Source: Rotaria macrura
Lineage: Eukaryota > Rotifera > Eurotatoria > Philodinida > Philodinidae
Assembly (NCBI GenBank): GCA_900239685.1
Contig: OENT01000024.1
Span: 129,492 to 193,491 of the forward strand
Reading direction: 5' to 3'
Length of the DNA stretch: 64,000 bases
Shown here: positions 1 to 13,427 of the stretch, one piece after another
Position numbering within the stretch: position 1 is the stretch's first letter
Layout: every line of letters begins with the position of its first letter
Program-made: the position numbers and the translations under genes
Notes under the pieces: generated by a model
The model's database searches: none
Told to the model about the DNA's origin: nothing
The model's input: the letters and a program-made list of their open reading frames with translations, nothing else

Positions 1-3000
1 GATATTTGGATGTGTCTAGTTTTTATATTTGTACTTTTAAAATCTCTTTCTTTTTTGAAAAAGCATAGTCTTCTACTATTAATTAGCTAGGAGTATTCGT
101 TTATGAAATACCGACAGATATTTATCTACTTCAATTTTCAACTATTCAGTATCTCTGATATGGAAAAACTAATTGTTTTCCAATACATTTCTATTGTAAT
201 GTGAATAGGGCGAACGAAAAAGTTCGATTGTTAGATACACGAGCATTACAATCTAAAACTTGTGTTTCATTCGTAATTCCAACAGACGTTGATTAGTCAA
301 GAGTGTGTCAATACTTGCTAAGTTGAATGTGTCTTGTGTAAGAGTCTATTTGAATTTCTTTTTTAGAATTATTCTCCTATGGAAACTTGAGTTGTCTTGT
401 TTGAGTGCTACAATCCAATGAAAAAAAAACGGGGAATGAAAGAGGAGAAGGGAAATGATTTTGGTTGTTAGAAATTTTCTTTAGATAAATGCTAAAATGT
501 TGTAAATAGCATTAATCAGAGAGAGAGAGATGTATGTTTGTTAGTATAGAGATGATGATGAAAATCGGATGCATTCCTCAGTGAATGATAACGATAAAGT
601 GAATAGTATTCGAGTAATTCACGAAGTAGACTTTGAAGAGCATGAATCGATTGACCCATAATATTTGGACATAGTTTTTTGCTTTCTACTTATCTTATTC
701 TAAAAGAAAAGAATCGCATTGTTTTAAAGATTTTATACAATAAATGTGTGAACCGTACTTACTTCCTATACGTTTAACTTAGTAATTCATTTTTTTCATT
801 CAAATCTAGATTTCATTTTTGAAAAACATAACTTAGTACTAGCTAGTTCTTGAAAATTTCAACTTAACACGCATACAAAACGAAATTTTCTATTGCTCAT
901 TCTTCACATTCGATTGCATTTACTTTCACGTCACTTTTTGCTTAATTACAATATTATCAGTCTTCTATTTATTTCTTGTGAAAAAATCGTCCTATATATC
1001 ACTGATATGACTAAAATGACTTCATTTTCACAGCTTATTTATATACCAGATTTATCATTCTACTTTGAGCTTAAATAACGTGTGCTATTAAGTTATTTAA
1101 TTTAAATAAAAATCTGAATACTGTAAAAGAATCTTTCTTCATCCTATCAACTTTTATAATTCAATTCCATTTCACATAAGTTGAATTCGATCTAACGCTA
1201 ATAAATAATGCTGAAAGAGCACTTGATATTTGTTCGGCATAAAAAATATTCAAATTTTTAGTTGTATGTTTATATCGTAAAAGAATACGAAAAAAAAACC
1301 GCACAAAAATAATATTCTGCTTCTTTATTTTAAATTAAGATAAACAGAAGTTTATATGAGAGTTTCAGAATAATTTAAATATAGTTTAACTACTACAATT
1401 TTGATTCTTTTTGGTTTGTGTTGAATTGATAATTGTTTCCTCTCGTATTACAAGTGACTATTCGTGTTTGCTATAAAGGATAGTTGACAGTGAACATGAT
1501 AGATGTTACATCTCACTTGTTTTTTATTTTTGTCAACGTAATTCTCAATTGCTTTTTTTTGTTTTGTTTTTCTGATGAATACTATACTCTTGTACTTTTC
1601 GTAGCATGATTCACGATACACTTCATATCTATTTCAATTAGTAAGTAACGATCAAAAACTTTGTGCTCTTGGATGAGTTTTTCTTTGACGATGTCCTGGA
1701 TCAAGGTAAGCTGATCGTTCGAGGTTACAATTGTTCATTACACGAATGGTGTTTTTCCAATCCTCTGCTATGACGTATGCATACATTAAGACGGCATGTT
1801 GTGTTGAAAAATTCATCATAAATATATTTTTGAATGAATAATTGAATAATATTGTTTCATTAGTTCTTTGATAATTAGCTTTAGTTGAACAGTGTTTCCC
1901 ACAAGATTTCCAGATGGAAGGACACAGCCATACATATTAAAAAAAGTACTTGAAAATTGCATTGAAATAATGAAACTAAAATGTAATGAAGAAGATGAAT
2001 TTCGGGTGCCATAGACATCAGTACGCTTGTCTTTCAACAGCTCGCAGTCAAATATCATGTATGTCCAAAAATGGATTTCTTGTTTTTGTCCTTCATTGAA
2101 GGCGATGCTTTAAATGTCGATAAAAGAAAAGCCGATAATGTTCCATGGAACAGACCGACAAACGGAAGTATGAAATCAATTCTCATGTTCGACCTTTTCG
2201 ATTTAGTCTGTAGAGAGATACGTATGTTCTGAATCGATAGTTATATATATATATATATATGTTTGAAATGAAGAACGTAGAATTGAAGGTATTGAAAAGT
2301 TTGCTTTTAAGATACTCCCATGTTTCGATTGATAAATATTTTTGCTGAGACGAACTCATCACTTTGTTTTATCTTTAGCACCAGGGGGAAACAGAATCAT
2401 TGAAATCACTTTCTTGTGAGACTCATTAAAAATGAATTTAAATTCTTGAATCATTTGATTCCTCTTGAAGATACTGCTCTTGAAACAAAGAAATTTCTAG
2501 AGATCTATCATTCTCTGTATTATTGTGACACTATATGTAAATTAGAGATTTCTCTATGTAAATTAAGTGTGTATGCAATCGACTGCATAAATATCAGTTC
2601 TGATTCTGTGTATACGTTTATGAACACTTTCTATATGATGATGTAGCGGGTAGGAAGTCACCTTTCAGTGCACTGTTATAAGCACAAGCATGTGTTTTTC
2701 AGGCAAGGAAAATTTTGAATTGAATGAACTCCATAGCATAAGAAATGAAAATTTTCGTTTCAGTGAAATTCAATCGACTATTCGAAGGAGTTAAAGTCTT
2801 ATAGAACCACTATGTCTACGTAGTTATGCTACTAATAGAGAAGGACTGCAAGTTTTTAAATAAAATTAAGAAAAACTTTGAATTACTCTTCCGATATGTC
2901 GATACGAAATTTGATATTGATTTAGTTTTTTCTTCATTTCAGTATTTTCAGAAGTATTCTTATTGTAATACAATAAAAACAAACTCTGCCTTAAATAAAA

Positions 3001-3185
3001 TATTTTATTGATTATGAGAATTCTATCAAAAAAGGAAATTTTCTTAAAAAACAAACAAACAAACAAACAAACAGGAAACCATAACTTGCACAGATGCACA
3101 ATATTCTGGATTTCGAATCAAAACAAACAAACATGCACAAACACACGCACGCACACCGGGCTGCCAGCGCCACACTGTTTTCTTG
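1..3185. other. Intergenic, no gene seen
   Basis: Only short open frames of low-complexity composition occur here, on both strands, and none has a recognisable domain or a convincing chain of splice sites. A TA microsatellite lies at 2241-2261 and an AAAC microsatellite at about 3048-3074. The right end should include the 3' untranslated region of the calcium-channel subunit gene, which reads leftwards and stops at 3186. Confidence 0.6.
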
Positions 3186-6100
3186 TCAATTTCTTATATA
3201 ATGCGACGATAGCATTAAAATCAACAGCATCTTGACAAATAAATTATGAGTTGTCAATCGGATTGCATTTGAACATTTTGAAAATAAGGTTTTATTTTCT
3301 CCATCATGTACAAAATAACATTTTTGTGGTCTTTCACGATATGGTGTCGTTTTTAAGCGTGTGCACCATTCTTCTGGTGTAAATTCGACTGGTTTACGTT
3401 TAATGATCAGTTTTGGACATAATTGTGATGTTTCTTTTGGATGATTAACATAAATCATCATTAAATTACTTTTGGGAATTTTTGATATTGAATAGCTTTA
3501 AAGAAAAAACAAAATTGTTTCGTTTTCTTGTCTTCATCAAGATCATGAATTATTTCATTGATATTCAAATACCTGAATGATTCAGCGGCGGGTAAAGGTG
3601 TTGTTGTCGGAATAGTCGTTGAAAAGTTTGTTCCATTTGAATGATTTCCAAATAGATCATCAAGATTTTCTGGTGTTTCTTTCGGTACATGAGTACAACT
3701 AATGGTACCGTATAGAGAATTTTCACGTTCAACTTGTTCCCATGTTATTGAATTATCTGTTGATGGCAATGGTCCTTGCCAACCTTTCCATGTTGACACA
3801 TATAGATTGAATTCTTCAATACATGATTCAGGCACGCGTTCAATTGTATCATCATCTTTTGTTGTATTATGTCCTTTATAATCTAATATTGGACGACGAA
3901 AATCAATATGTGTTACCAGAATATTACTAAGACTTTCACGAATATGTGTCTTTGGTGGGGGTTCATCGACAGTTAAATTTTGATTACCGACATTGGCTTT
4001 CTTTGCTGCATAAGTCCATTGCGGCCAAACCATGATATCACGAACCAGAATCCTTAAAGAAAATCATAGTAATGTATTTGAAAGAAAAACAAAATCATAA
4101 ATTTCATACATAGCAATGTGATTGATCAGGTTCCATATCATAATGGATATTGTTTGAAGAATCTACAAGAAGAAATAAATATATTGAGAGAATGTAAGAA
4201 ATTTTCATTGTAAATGTTTTTTGTACGTACACCACGAAAGAGACCACTTGAACTCTTTTCGAATCGTATTTTACGTTGTAAACAAACCCCTTGAAAATCA
4301 ACCATTTTCACTCTAAAAATAGATTAACTATGTTAATACACTGATCAAGAGTATTGTCTAGAAAGTTAATGTACAGATTTCTACGAAAAATTCGATACTC
4401 ATCAGTTGTCTTTATAATTGAAGCTATATTTCGAAAAGAAATCAAATCATATAAGAGAAAGATATTCGAAAGAGAAAATTCATCTATAAATTAAAATAAG
4501 AAAACCTTCAATTTGATGCTAGATTGGTTTTTATATATCGTTTGTCAAAAGAAATGCACAATCGATGAAATGCAAGCATGAAAGTGACATATCACATTGC
4601 ATACAGAAGACTATATGTCTTATAGATTATTGAAATTTACCCGAGAAAGAAGATAAAGTCGACAAAAAAGAAACGAATTAATTCGTTCGATAGATTTAGA
4701 TGAATATCAATTCATAGTGTTAGTATTCAATTGAAATTTTAGACATAAAAAAGAAGCTAAACGCTATTTCATGATTTCACAAGACATAACTTACTCGGAG
4801 AATACTTTTTTTGTCACTAAATCTTGCATGAGTGGACCTTCGAATTCACCTATAAATTTGCCAATATCCTCCTAAAAAATATAATTCTTCAATTTATTGC
4901 GATTTCATTCATACTTCTAAATCGTATACCGTTCTATCTGTTCCTTCTGGTTGACTAATAAACATGATATAACCATTTTCATCAATAATATAACATATGC
5001 CTGCATCCATCTTTGCCTAAAATTATTTCGAATAATCTTGAAATATGAAAATCTTCCTTCAACTTTCTTACACAAAGATTGGAAAAATGTCTCGATCGCA
5101 CAATTTTATATGGCAGCATAACTCCGAACACTCCGAATGGAACATTTTCTCCATGTTGTGAAGTTCTCTTTGTTGGTCTATACGATGTTTTATTCATCCA
5201 AATAGCTGTTGTTATAACTAAATACATTTGTGATTTTGTTGTCGTCGTTGCACCACCATTTCCTTCTAACATTATTGAAAACACAAAAAAAAACACATGA
5301 TTTTTTTAAACTAAAAATCCAATCGAATTCTTTTCATTTTTATTAGTATAGGGTTTTTTTTGTTATAATCAACAACTAATTACAATAACTATCACCAATA
5401 ACTAATGTACATAAAACAAATACCTGTGGAATTTGTATGATTTTCATGCGTCATTTCTAAGTAATAGATTTAGATATTTTTCAGATCAATAAATTAGAAA
5501 GTGTAAATTTTCATCGGAAGAAAAGAAAATGATAAATAGAATAGAAAATTTTACATACGTGAATTTGTTACGGGTACATTTGATATGCCATAGAATAGTG
5601 AATATACATGATGTTCACCCTGGATATGATCGGCACCATACATATATGTTGCATTAATTGTTCTTTCATAGTAACTAGATTCAATAGAATTTGGATTAGC
5701 ATCACCAAATTGTCTAAACGAATGAAACAAAAACATATGATCTAGTCTACATTGAATAATTACAGAACTCTCTGTCTATGTCAGATTACATGTATTCGTC
5801 ATTGATTTACTTATGTAGCTAATTCTTCTTCTCATGATATACATTAAAGAGATATAATAACCGATAATATTATGATATACGATGTTCGATTGTATATCAA
5901 CAAGATATGTCATGATTTATGAAGAGCTAAGTAAATTTCTTCTATTCGATCATAATTTACTCAATCATGAAATCATATTTTGTGAAATTTAAATCTAACA
6001 TACCGCATGTGTTCTTCATTAGCTAAATTATATAATTGCCAATAAGCGGTTATGCCGGAGCGCGTTGCTAAAAATATCCAATGTAGATGATTTTCATGTT

Positions 6101-9100
6101 GATATTCTTTATAATCCATATATGCTGCATTATCTAATGGTATTGGATTTTCAAAACCGGTTATACCAGTTTTAGTCCAGTTTTCGAATTTACTCATTAT
6201 ATATAATTCTTCAATCATCATATTAATTAATTGTTTACTTGCTTTATACGGACCTGAAATACAATCTTTCATCATTACGAATAACAATCCGAAGAAGTAA
6301 GTACGAACATGAAGTAATTCGTTTCGTTTGAATTTTTTCTTTAAGATAACCACGAAATGATTCTTCAGTATCACCAATATTATCTTCAGCGGTTGAATTA
6401 CAATAAATCCAATCGGCAATACGAACATTTCGTTGAAGAATAAAACGAAGTGCTAAACAGTACAAATTGATTAATTAAAAAAAAACCGAAAAAGAATATC
6501 ATTTCTTCTTAACCTATTTGAACTTTTTCCGTTTCAGGTTCAGTTGTTCGGATATCAAATTCACCATAAGGAAAACGTACAGCTATACCCAAACTAAACA
6601 AATAGATTATGAAAGGAAAAGTAAAAATTTTTTGGTTTTCATTTTTCAATTGATGTCAAACCTAAATGGATTTGATTCTTTATCTCCTAATGTTGCATAG
6701 TAATATCTTTGTTCAACTTCTTCAATTCTTCTCTAAAAATTCAAAAAACAACATTGATAAATATATATATATATATCGTTCTGAATCTAATGAATTATCG
6801 TATTAACCATGTCATCGAAATGTTTTTTCACTCGTGCTGCTTTTTCATCTTCATTTGATTGTACCATGTCTTTTCTTATCTATTTATAGATGATATTGTA
6901 TTAGGAATTTTATAACAAATCTTTAATTTCATTTACTTCTTGAATTTTGCTCTCTGGTAATGGCTAGAACAGAAAAAAAAGAACAAGAACAAATGCGGCC
7001 GTTCAATACACAATAGATCATAATGTATTTATGAAGCTTACATGTACAAAACGCATTAGATTATCAGGAATCTCGACCATGTCCAAATCGATTGAATGAT
7101 AGTTTTGCTTACGATATGGACCCAACTAGAGATAAAAATCAATATAAAAAATAGTATTGAAAAACAAATGCAATGGCATGTGAAAATGTTTAGTGATCCA
7201 TGATATCAATAGGTTAGAATAATAATACGTGAATTTCTTCTACTTATAACCATCAATTAGAAAATAAAAAAAATAAACGTCCGAAGTTATTTCCGAATTT
7301 TTCCTACGTTCAACCTTCACTTTCATTTCTCTTTCTGTAATATCTACACATACGATATCGATTAGATTATAAAATATTTCATTATCTAAACTAAAAGTTT
7401 CTAAGATAAGAAACTAATAAATTGAAATCGAATAGACAAAATCATTCTGTAGAACGTACGATGAATTCTGATGGAAGGTAAAATGATAAACAACATGCAA
7501 TCGTACAATCCGTTGTTGAAGAACAATCAGTCAGTCATAAAATTTCAATATTCACTCAGTTCAATATTTGTTCGGAAAAGTATTATATTACTAATTTTTC
7601 CTTTTGATCACATACGCTTATTAATTTATTCATAGGTAAGTAGCACATGCATTCAATTATTGCAATCATAAATTCAATCGTCATTTAATGGATTTTTATC
7701 ATACTCTTCGATAATTTCATAGCGAACACTTGTCTATGAAACTCAACAAACTATTGCAATTATACTTACCACAGGTCGTAAATCAGGATGAAACATAAGA
7801 TAACCGTTATGATTAATCATAAATGAATAAGCATGTACACCGAGCTAGAATTGAAATTATTGAATTGAATTCGAAAAAATGTCTTCGCCAATGACATACT
7901 CGATATTTCGGTGAAAATTCTTGTAAAAGTTTAACAGGAATATCAACTCCAACAGCACCCAATAGAATAGTTTCATCTTTTTTCTAATTAGATTTGAATA
8001 GAAAATTCAATTTTGAAATCTCTCGTTCAATTTCAATATAACATACGTTTTGTGGTGGATTGAGAACAGGCTGGGCTATGGAAATCATCAAATGAACAGG
8101 CTTCAAGAAAAATTAACAGTACTAAGAAAAAAACGTGTATGTTTGCTTTTACTTTTGATTTATTTTTAAATTCATCCATCGACATTGACAAATCAGATAA
8201 TTTAAATGGAAACCATTTGTATGTTTTTATCGGTAAGGTTCTTTCGACATCCAGAAAAACACTACTCCATACAGTCACATGATCATTGTACATGGCTATA
8301 GGACGTGCTGTTACAGGAATATAATCTTCAACATTTTCTTGAATATCTTCTAATGTTGATACATGAGCATAATATCCTAGAGATAGAGAGAGAGAGGAAA
8401 ATACATTGAAAGTATTCGCACTTAAGAAAATCTTTTATTTCATTCATTTTGCTTTCATTCTTCTCGAAAAAAACCAGCTAATAACATATATATTGCTATA
8501 ACCTTCAAACAATTTCTTGGAAAACACAACAAATGGTAGTAATTATTTTCAAGATGAGTCTTGCATGATCATCAAATGAATATCTTAAAAACGAGATGTA
8601 TTACCAAATTTTTATGATTATTTTATCAGACGAGTGATTTGTTTTTAAACATTTTGATCGTTCTAATTCTGTTGAGTTGTTGTCCTTTTATTTGTCTGTG
8701 AGTATATACATGAGAGAGACTTCATTACAAAAAAAGTAAAGTCTTCCAAATAGCAAATCATTTTCAAATCGAGACTAAGTGCACTATTTAAACCCATCGA
8801 ACCGTTGACTACTACGGAAACAGTGTTCATGCCTTAGTTAATTTCTAGCGTTCTTTTCCATAGTATTTTTCGATGAATACACTGTGGAAAAGTATCGCTA
8901 TTTCGAGTAAAGATTATATGTCATTTGATGCGTTGTTCTGAGATTTTGTCTACAAATAGAACATAAGAAACTTTGATCGTAAGCAACGATCCGAGATCGA
9001 TGGATCTTAATGCAAGAAACTTATGATGAAAACATCATTTTTCTTCTAGAACGCCAATACGAGTTTTCTTGACATTTTTCTAGTTTTCTATTTCCTAGAT

Positions 9101-12100
9101 ACCCTAACCTACATTTTCTTATTAAGACATAATGGCTTGGATATCCATCTTTTATGACAAATAGGTTACTACAATTCTGTTTAATCTTTAGACAACCAGA
9201 AATCTCCATTATCGAGAACGGTTTCATAACGAATTTCTTCTCGATTAATGAATACAATCGTTGGTTAAATTTTTAAAATTTATGTTGAGTATTTGTATTT
9301 ATAAGATATTGCATCAGGAATTTTTATTAATGATAGAAACAGCATCGATTTATCAAATGAGGTTTGAAGGCCGTGAAATTTGTTTTATATGTTACCACAT
9401 CTTCATCTGATGGAACGATCGACGGTGACCTTCAAGCTTCTCTAACACGAAGGTCGATCGAATTTTTGCAAATAGAACTCAACATGCTCTGTTTGTAGTT
9501 GAATGATGAGACAACATGATTCGATTTCAAATAATATTTCCAATTACGCTAATAGACAGATTAATTGTTGAATTATATAACTTGAAACTTTGAAAAGAAT
9601 TAATTGTTAACAAGAATATGATTGTGTAAGTATTTTTAAATCTCATCTCTATTTCAAGAGTAACATAGAAGTTAATCATATGTTTTAAAACTTTGATAAT
9701 TATCGTGTCTCTTCAAGTACGTAATTCTATGATACGTTTTCAAGTTGAAGATTACAAATCAATTTCTCGTTTGCCATGATATGCATTGAAAAGAAAAATA
9801 CAGTTGAAGTTTCATACTAAGCTAAAATAAAATCTCGCTCTAGATTAATCATAATTCATACAAGCTTACTTAATTGACCTAGTGTCGACTCAAAAGTCAT
9901 TTATCAACGGAATCAATTGTATCGTAAATGGTTTCATTCAAGTCAACGTATGAAATCAAACTATGCGACAGTAAACATTATCGATTTCAAGTTCTGACAA
10001 TATGGTTTTCTTTTCTTGCTAAATTCAATTCTATGTTTACTCTTGTTATCAGTCAATGAACAATAACAAACGACAATAGATAAGATTTTCTTCGAGGGAA
10101 GATTAACTTTTAGTCAACTGTTTATAGAAACCGATGAATTGAAACAGTAAGTGTAGACAATAATGGAAATCACTAAAATTTATAAATCAAGTTTTAACTT
10201 TATTATTAGCGACGATCAGAGATTCTTTCTTTCAATAGTTTTCTAACTACTTCCGATGGTCTCCGGAAGTTTCTAACCACTTACAAGTTATTTTTCATAC
10301 TAATAATGTGTTACAGTGACATCTAATGATTTCTAGAATGAAGAATCGGTTTGTTGTCACTTAGTTTATCTCTCTAGAGTATTAAAAAACAAAACTCTTG
10401 ATGATTTCTTGTTTAGATCGTATGACATGATAAAAGTAAGATTATTAATTTTCTTATTTGAGTTTTCTATGATGCCATAAAACAAGAAATTCATTGAATT
10501 TTCATACCTTTATTCGCACACGACATCCATTTGATATGTTTCGGATCTCCTAATTCTCTTCCAATCATATAGGTAAATACTCGTGTCTAAAGAAATCGAT
10601 TCGATTTGAAAGTAAACAAACGACAATTATTTAACTTGTATATTTACTTCAATAGGATGACATGTCGATACATTATTTGGAAACCAATTACGCGTTTGAA
10701 ACACGTTCAGAGCTGTTTCCGTTGCTCCATCGGTAACAATCATAATCATTTTATTACAACCAGTACTATCCAAAAATATGGATTCACCTTCTTCATAGGT
10801 GTTTGCTAGAAAAACAGTATATATTTAGAAAGATTTTTATCAAGCGAAGAACAAGAAAATGACTTATTCTATTCGAGCCATTCGAATCTGATGGACAAAA
10901 TGCTTCACGTTGTGCTTCTGTTTGATTATCAGTGGTTAAATAATGACATTGACATATTAATTTAGCATTTTCTGTTCGTGATATATTTATACGTGCATTG
11001 TCTAATAAATCAAATGCCATGTTAAGTGCCTTGGAGAAATTTGCAATATCTTTTGTTTGAATACGATTATTAACTGATGTTCGAAATTTCTACATAGAGA
11101 AACAATATTTAACAAAAAACAACGAAAAACTACAAACAACACAAAATATTGATCGTATCCTACATGTCGATTTTCGACTGTTGCTTGAACGAGTCCACTT
11201 TGAAAGCAATCATCAATAAATTCAGCAGTTTCTTGAAACTAAGACAAGAAAAACAATGCAATGTTGTCGAACGAAAAAAAATCTCAAATCAAACTATTTC
11301 ATGGTTACTTTGATTATTTGTACGAAATCATCATCGGATAAAGTATCAAGTATTGTCTCAACTGTTTGTATAGCAATAGATTTTTTTAAACCCGTCATTG
11401 AACCACTTGCATCAATCAAAATAATAACATCGCGTGGAGATGATGTTGCTCGAATATACCAATTTTGTACACGACAATCAAATAAATCTAATTTATCTGT
11501 ATCACCTTCAGGATAATCCCATATATGACCTGGCCATACACGATAGAGACCTGTTTGACTGCAAAAATATTGCCATGTTAATTCTGGATCATGATTATAA
11601 TTATCAATAAATGCTTGATTAAGATTATACGACCAATTGGCAGTTAAGAGAATTTCTTGATCTTTAAAAAACATCAAGAAATCAGTGAATCAAATTTTCC
11701 GAGTTCTGATTTTTTCGTCAACTTACTTAGTGAATAAATAATTGTTGGCACATGTACTGTACTATGTGTTATATTAACAAAAGCACCACCAAAATGTTTT
11801 TTTGCTTGAATAAACAATTTCTTTTTTAGTACACTAAAAATTGAAATGAAAACGTTGATATTAAAAAAAAGAATCTTATTGCACGTTTGTCTTTTACTCT
11901 TCGTCATTTTCACTTTCATTTGATGATTCACTTGATGGTGGTTCATTTTTACTTGTAGTCGTCGTAGTTGATATGGGTGTTGTTGTTCCACTCATCATAT
12001 TTCTATCGATATCATCATTCATCGATGCATCTGCTGCTGTTGCGAGTGAAGCATTTTCATATGTACTATTTATTGTTACATTAATTACATCTTTCGAACT

Positions 12101-12739
12101 TAAATAACCATGGTGCTAGATAATACGAAAACACAATGGAAGATATTAATTGATTAACGTTTCATTCAAATAAATAAATAAATAAATAAACAAATTTCGA
12201 TTTACCAGCATATATTGAGAAGTGGCATTTCGCGTTTTTTCATCTGTTTCAGCAAATCTTCGATATGATTGTTCAGTTATAGTAACTAAACTTCGTATAG
12301 CTTCTAATTTTTTCATAATAGCTTGATTTGTATAATTAGCCATTTCCATAACAAGTTCAGTTAAATTTCGTTTTTCAATGATAAATGTATTTAACGATTG
12401 CATATATATATAACGCATTACACGATCCGTACTACGTAGTGATATTGATGAAAAACGTTCGGTTAAAAGAACTAATTGATCACGAATATATTGATTTGTT
12501 TTTGCCGAAAGTGGTGATGCTCTATACAAGCAAATATGAAGAAAAACAACAATTCAAATAAATGATAATACTATTATTTTTCAGTAGTTTGAAAATAGAA
12601 CTATTTACGTTGCTGATGAAGTTGATGTATTCGTGAAGGATACATTTGGAATATCTCGAAAGACTGATCCTTGTGTTTTCCCATATTTAATGTGAATAAA
12701 AAAGAATAAAATACAAATACTCCACCTACGAATCATCAT
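3186..12739 (-). CDS. CACNA2D: Voltage-gated calcium channel alpha2-delta subunit
   Basis: An extracellular auxiliary subunit that promotes surface expression of voltage-gated calcium channels. About 27 exons can be chained, starting with 12609-12739, 12206-12521, 11898-12115, 11727-11833 and 11309-11661. The start MMIRRWSICILFFF is a signal peptide. A VWA_N region is followed by a VWA domain with a perfect MIDAS (DASGSMTG, exon at 11309-11661). The Cache/VGCC-alpha2 region follows (GAVGVDIP, HAYSFMINHNGYLMFHP, 7770-7983). The cysteine-rich delta part is at 3186-5300 and includes IPKSNLMMIYV. The hydrophobic C-terminal tail (FVKMLLILML) fits GPI or membrane anchoring. Most introns are 50-100 bp, but one is 2.1 kb and one about 640 bp. 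The exon end near 10864-10909 is uncertain: canonical donor GTGAAG gives the right phase but shortens the exon. Full-length, no break seen. CACHD1 is the alternative family but fits the C-terminus less well. Confidence 0.94.
8377..10507 (-). other. Unusually long intron of the alpha2-delta gene
   Basis: A 2,131-bp intron between the exon ending SCANKG and the exon starting YYAHVSTLED. Donor (GTATGA) and acceptor (CTCTAG) are canonical and the phase closes. No protein-coding exon, terminal inverted repeat or tandem array was recognised inside. It is more than twenty times the usual intron size in this window. Confidence 0.75.
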
Positions 12740-13427
12740 AATAACAATGGAACTAATGGCATTGATCGGCAAAGTTCTAATATATAACTATCTGTGTGAG
12801 TTAACACACTGTTGTCACATATTGCTCAATGAGAAAGCTTGCGCGTGTTCGCGATTGTCTTTCTCTTCTCGTTCTTTTTTACTAGAGTAGTATATATGGG
12901 CATTATTGTAAGAAATTTTCTCCGATTTCGCTCGGTCTGACTCTCTCTCTCCCCCTATGTCTCTTTCCTTTTTTCATTCCTTTCCTTTTTCTTCTTGTTC
13001 TGTGCTTTTAACGTCCACAAATAGGGTATACTTGCCTTTCCATCTCAGTTCTTTTTGCTTACTCTTCCGTCTTTTCCCACATTTTCTTTTATCCCCATCG
13101 TCCCAGAGACTTCGTTTTTTTTCTTGCTTTTTTCCTATTACATCAATAACGAGGTTCTATCGTCTGTCATGCAACACAGCAAACAATCGCAAAAGAAGAA
13201 GAAGAAGAAGAAGAAGAAGAAGAAGAAGAATAGGAAAAAAATAGAAAGGAGAAGCTGTCGCTGTTGTTACCATTATCATTGCATGCATTTATCTAGATCG
13301 TTTTTTTTTTCGCTTTATCTAACAAAAAAACACTAACAGCTGTAATAATTATAATAACCAAAATAGATTAAGAAAGACAAAGAGCGATCTATGCTTGATT
13401 TTATTTTCGTTAAGAAAAAAAATTCAA
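12740..13427. other. Intergenic, pyrimidine-rich tract and GAA microsatellite
   Basis: This segment separates the 5' end of the alpha2-delta gene from the 3' end of the amine oxidase gene. The plus strand at 12940-13140 is very rich in T and C, followed by an uninterrupted GAA run at 13193-13230. Open frames on the plus strand here come from this low-complexity composition and are not called as genes. The upstream promoter of the leftward alpha2-delta gene probably lies in 12740-12950. Confidence 0.55.

Noticed and set aside
1816..2058. 80-codon minus-strand frame
   Set aside because: No domain and no flanking exons that join in phase; treated as chance.
12957..13336. Overlapping plus-strand frames of 93-95 codons
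   Set aside because: They are produced by a pyrimidine-rich tract and a GAA microsatellite; the proteins are poly-Lys/poly-Arg and low-complexity, with no domain or splice support.
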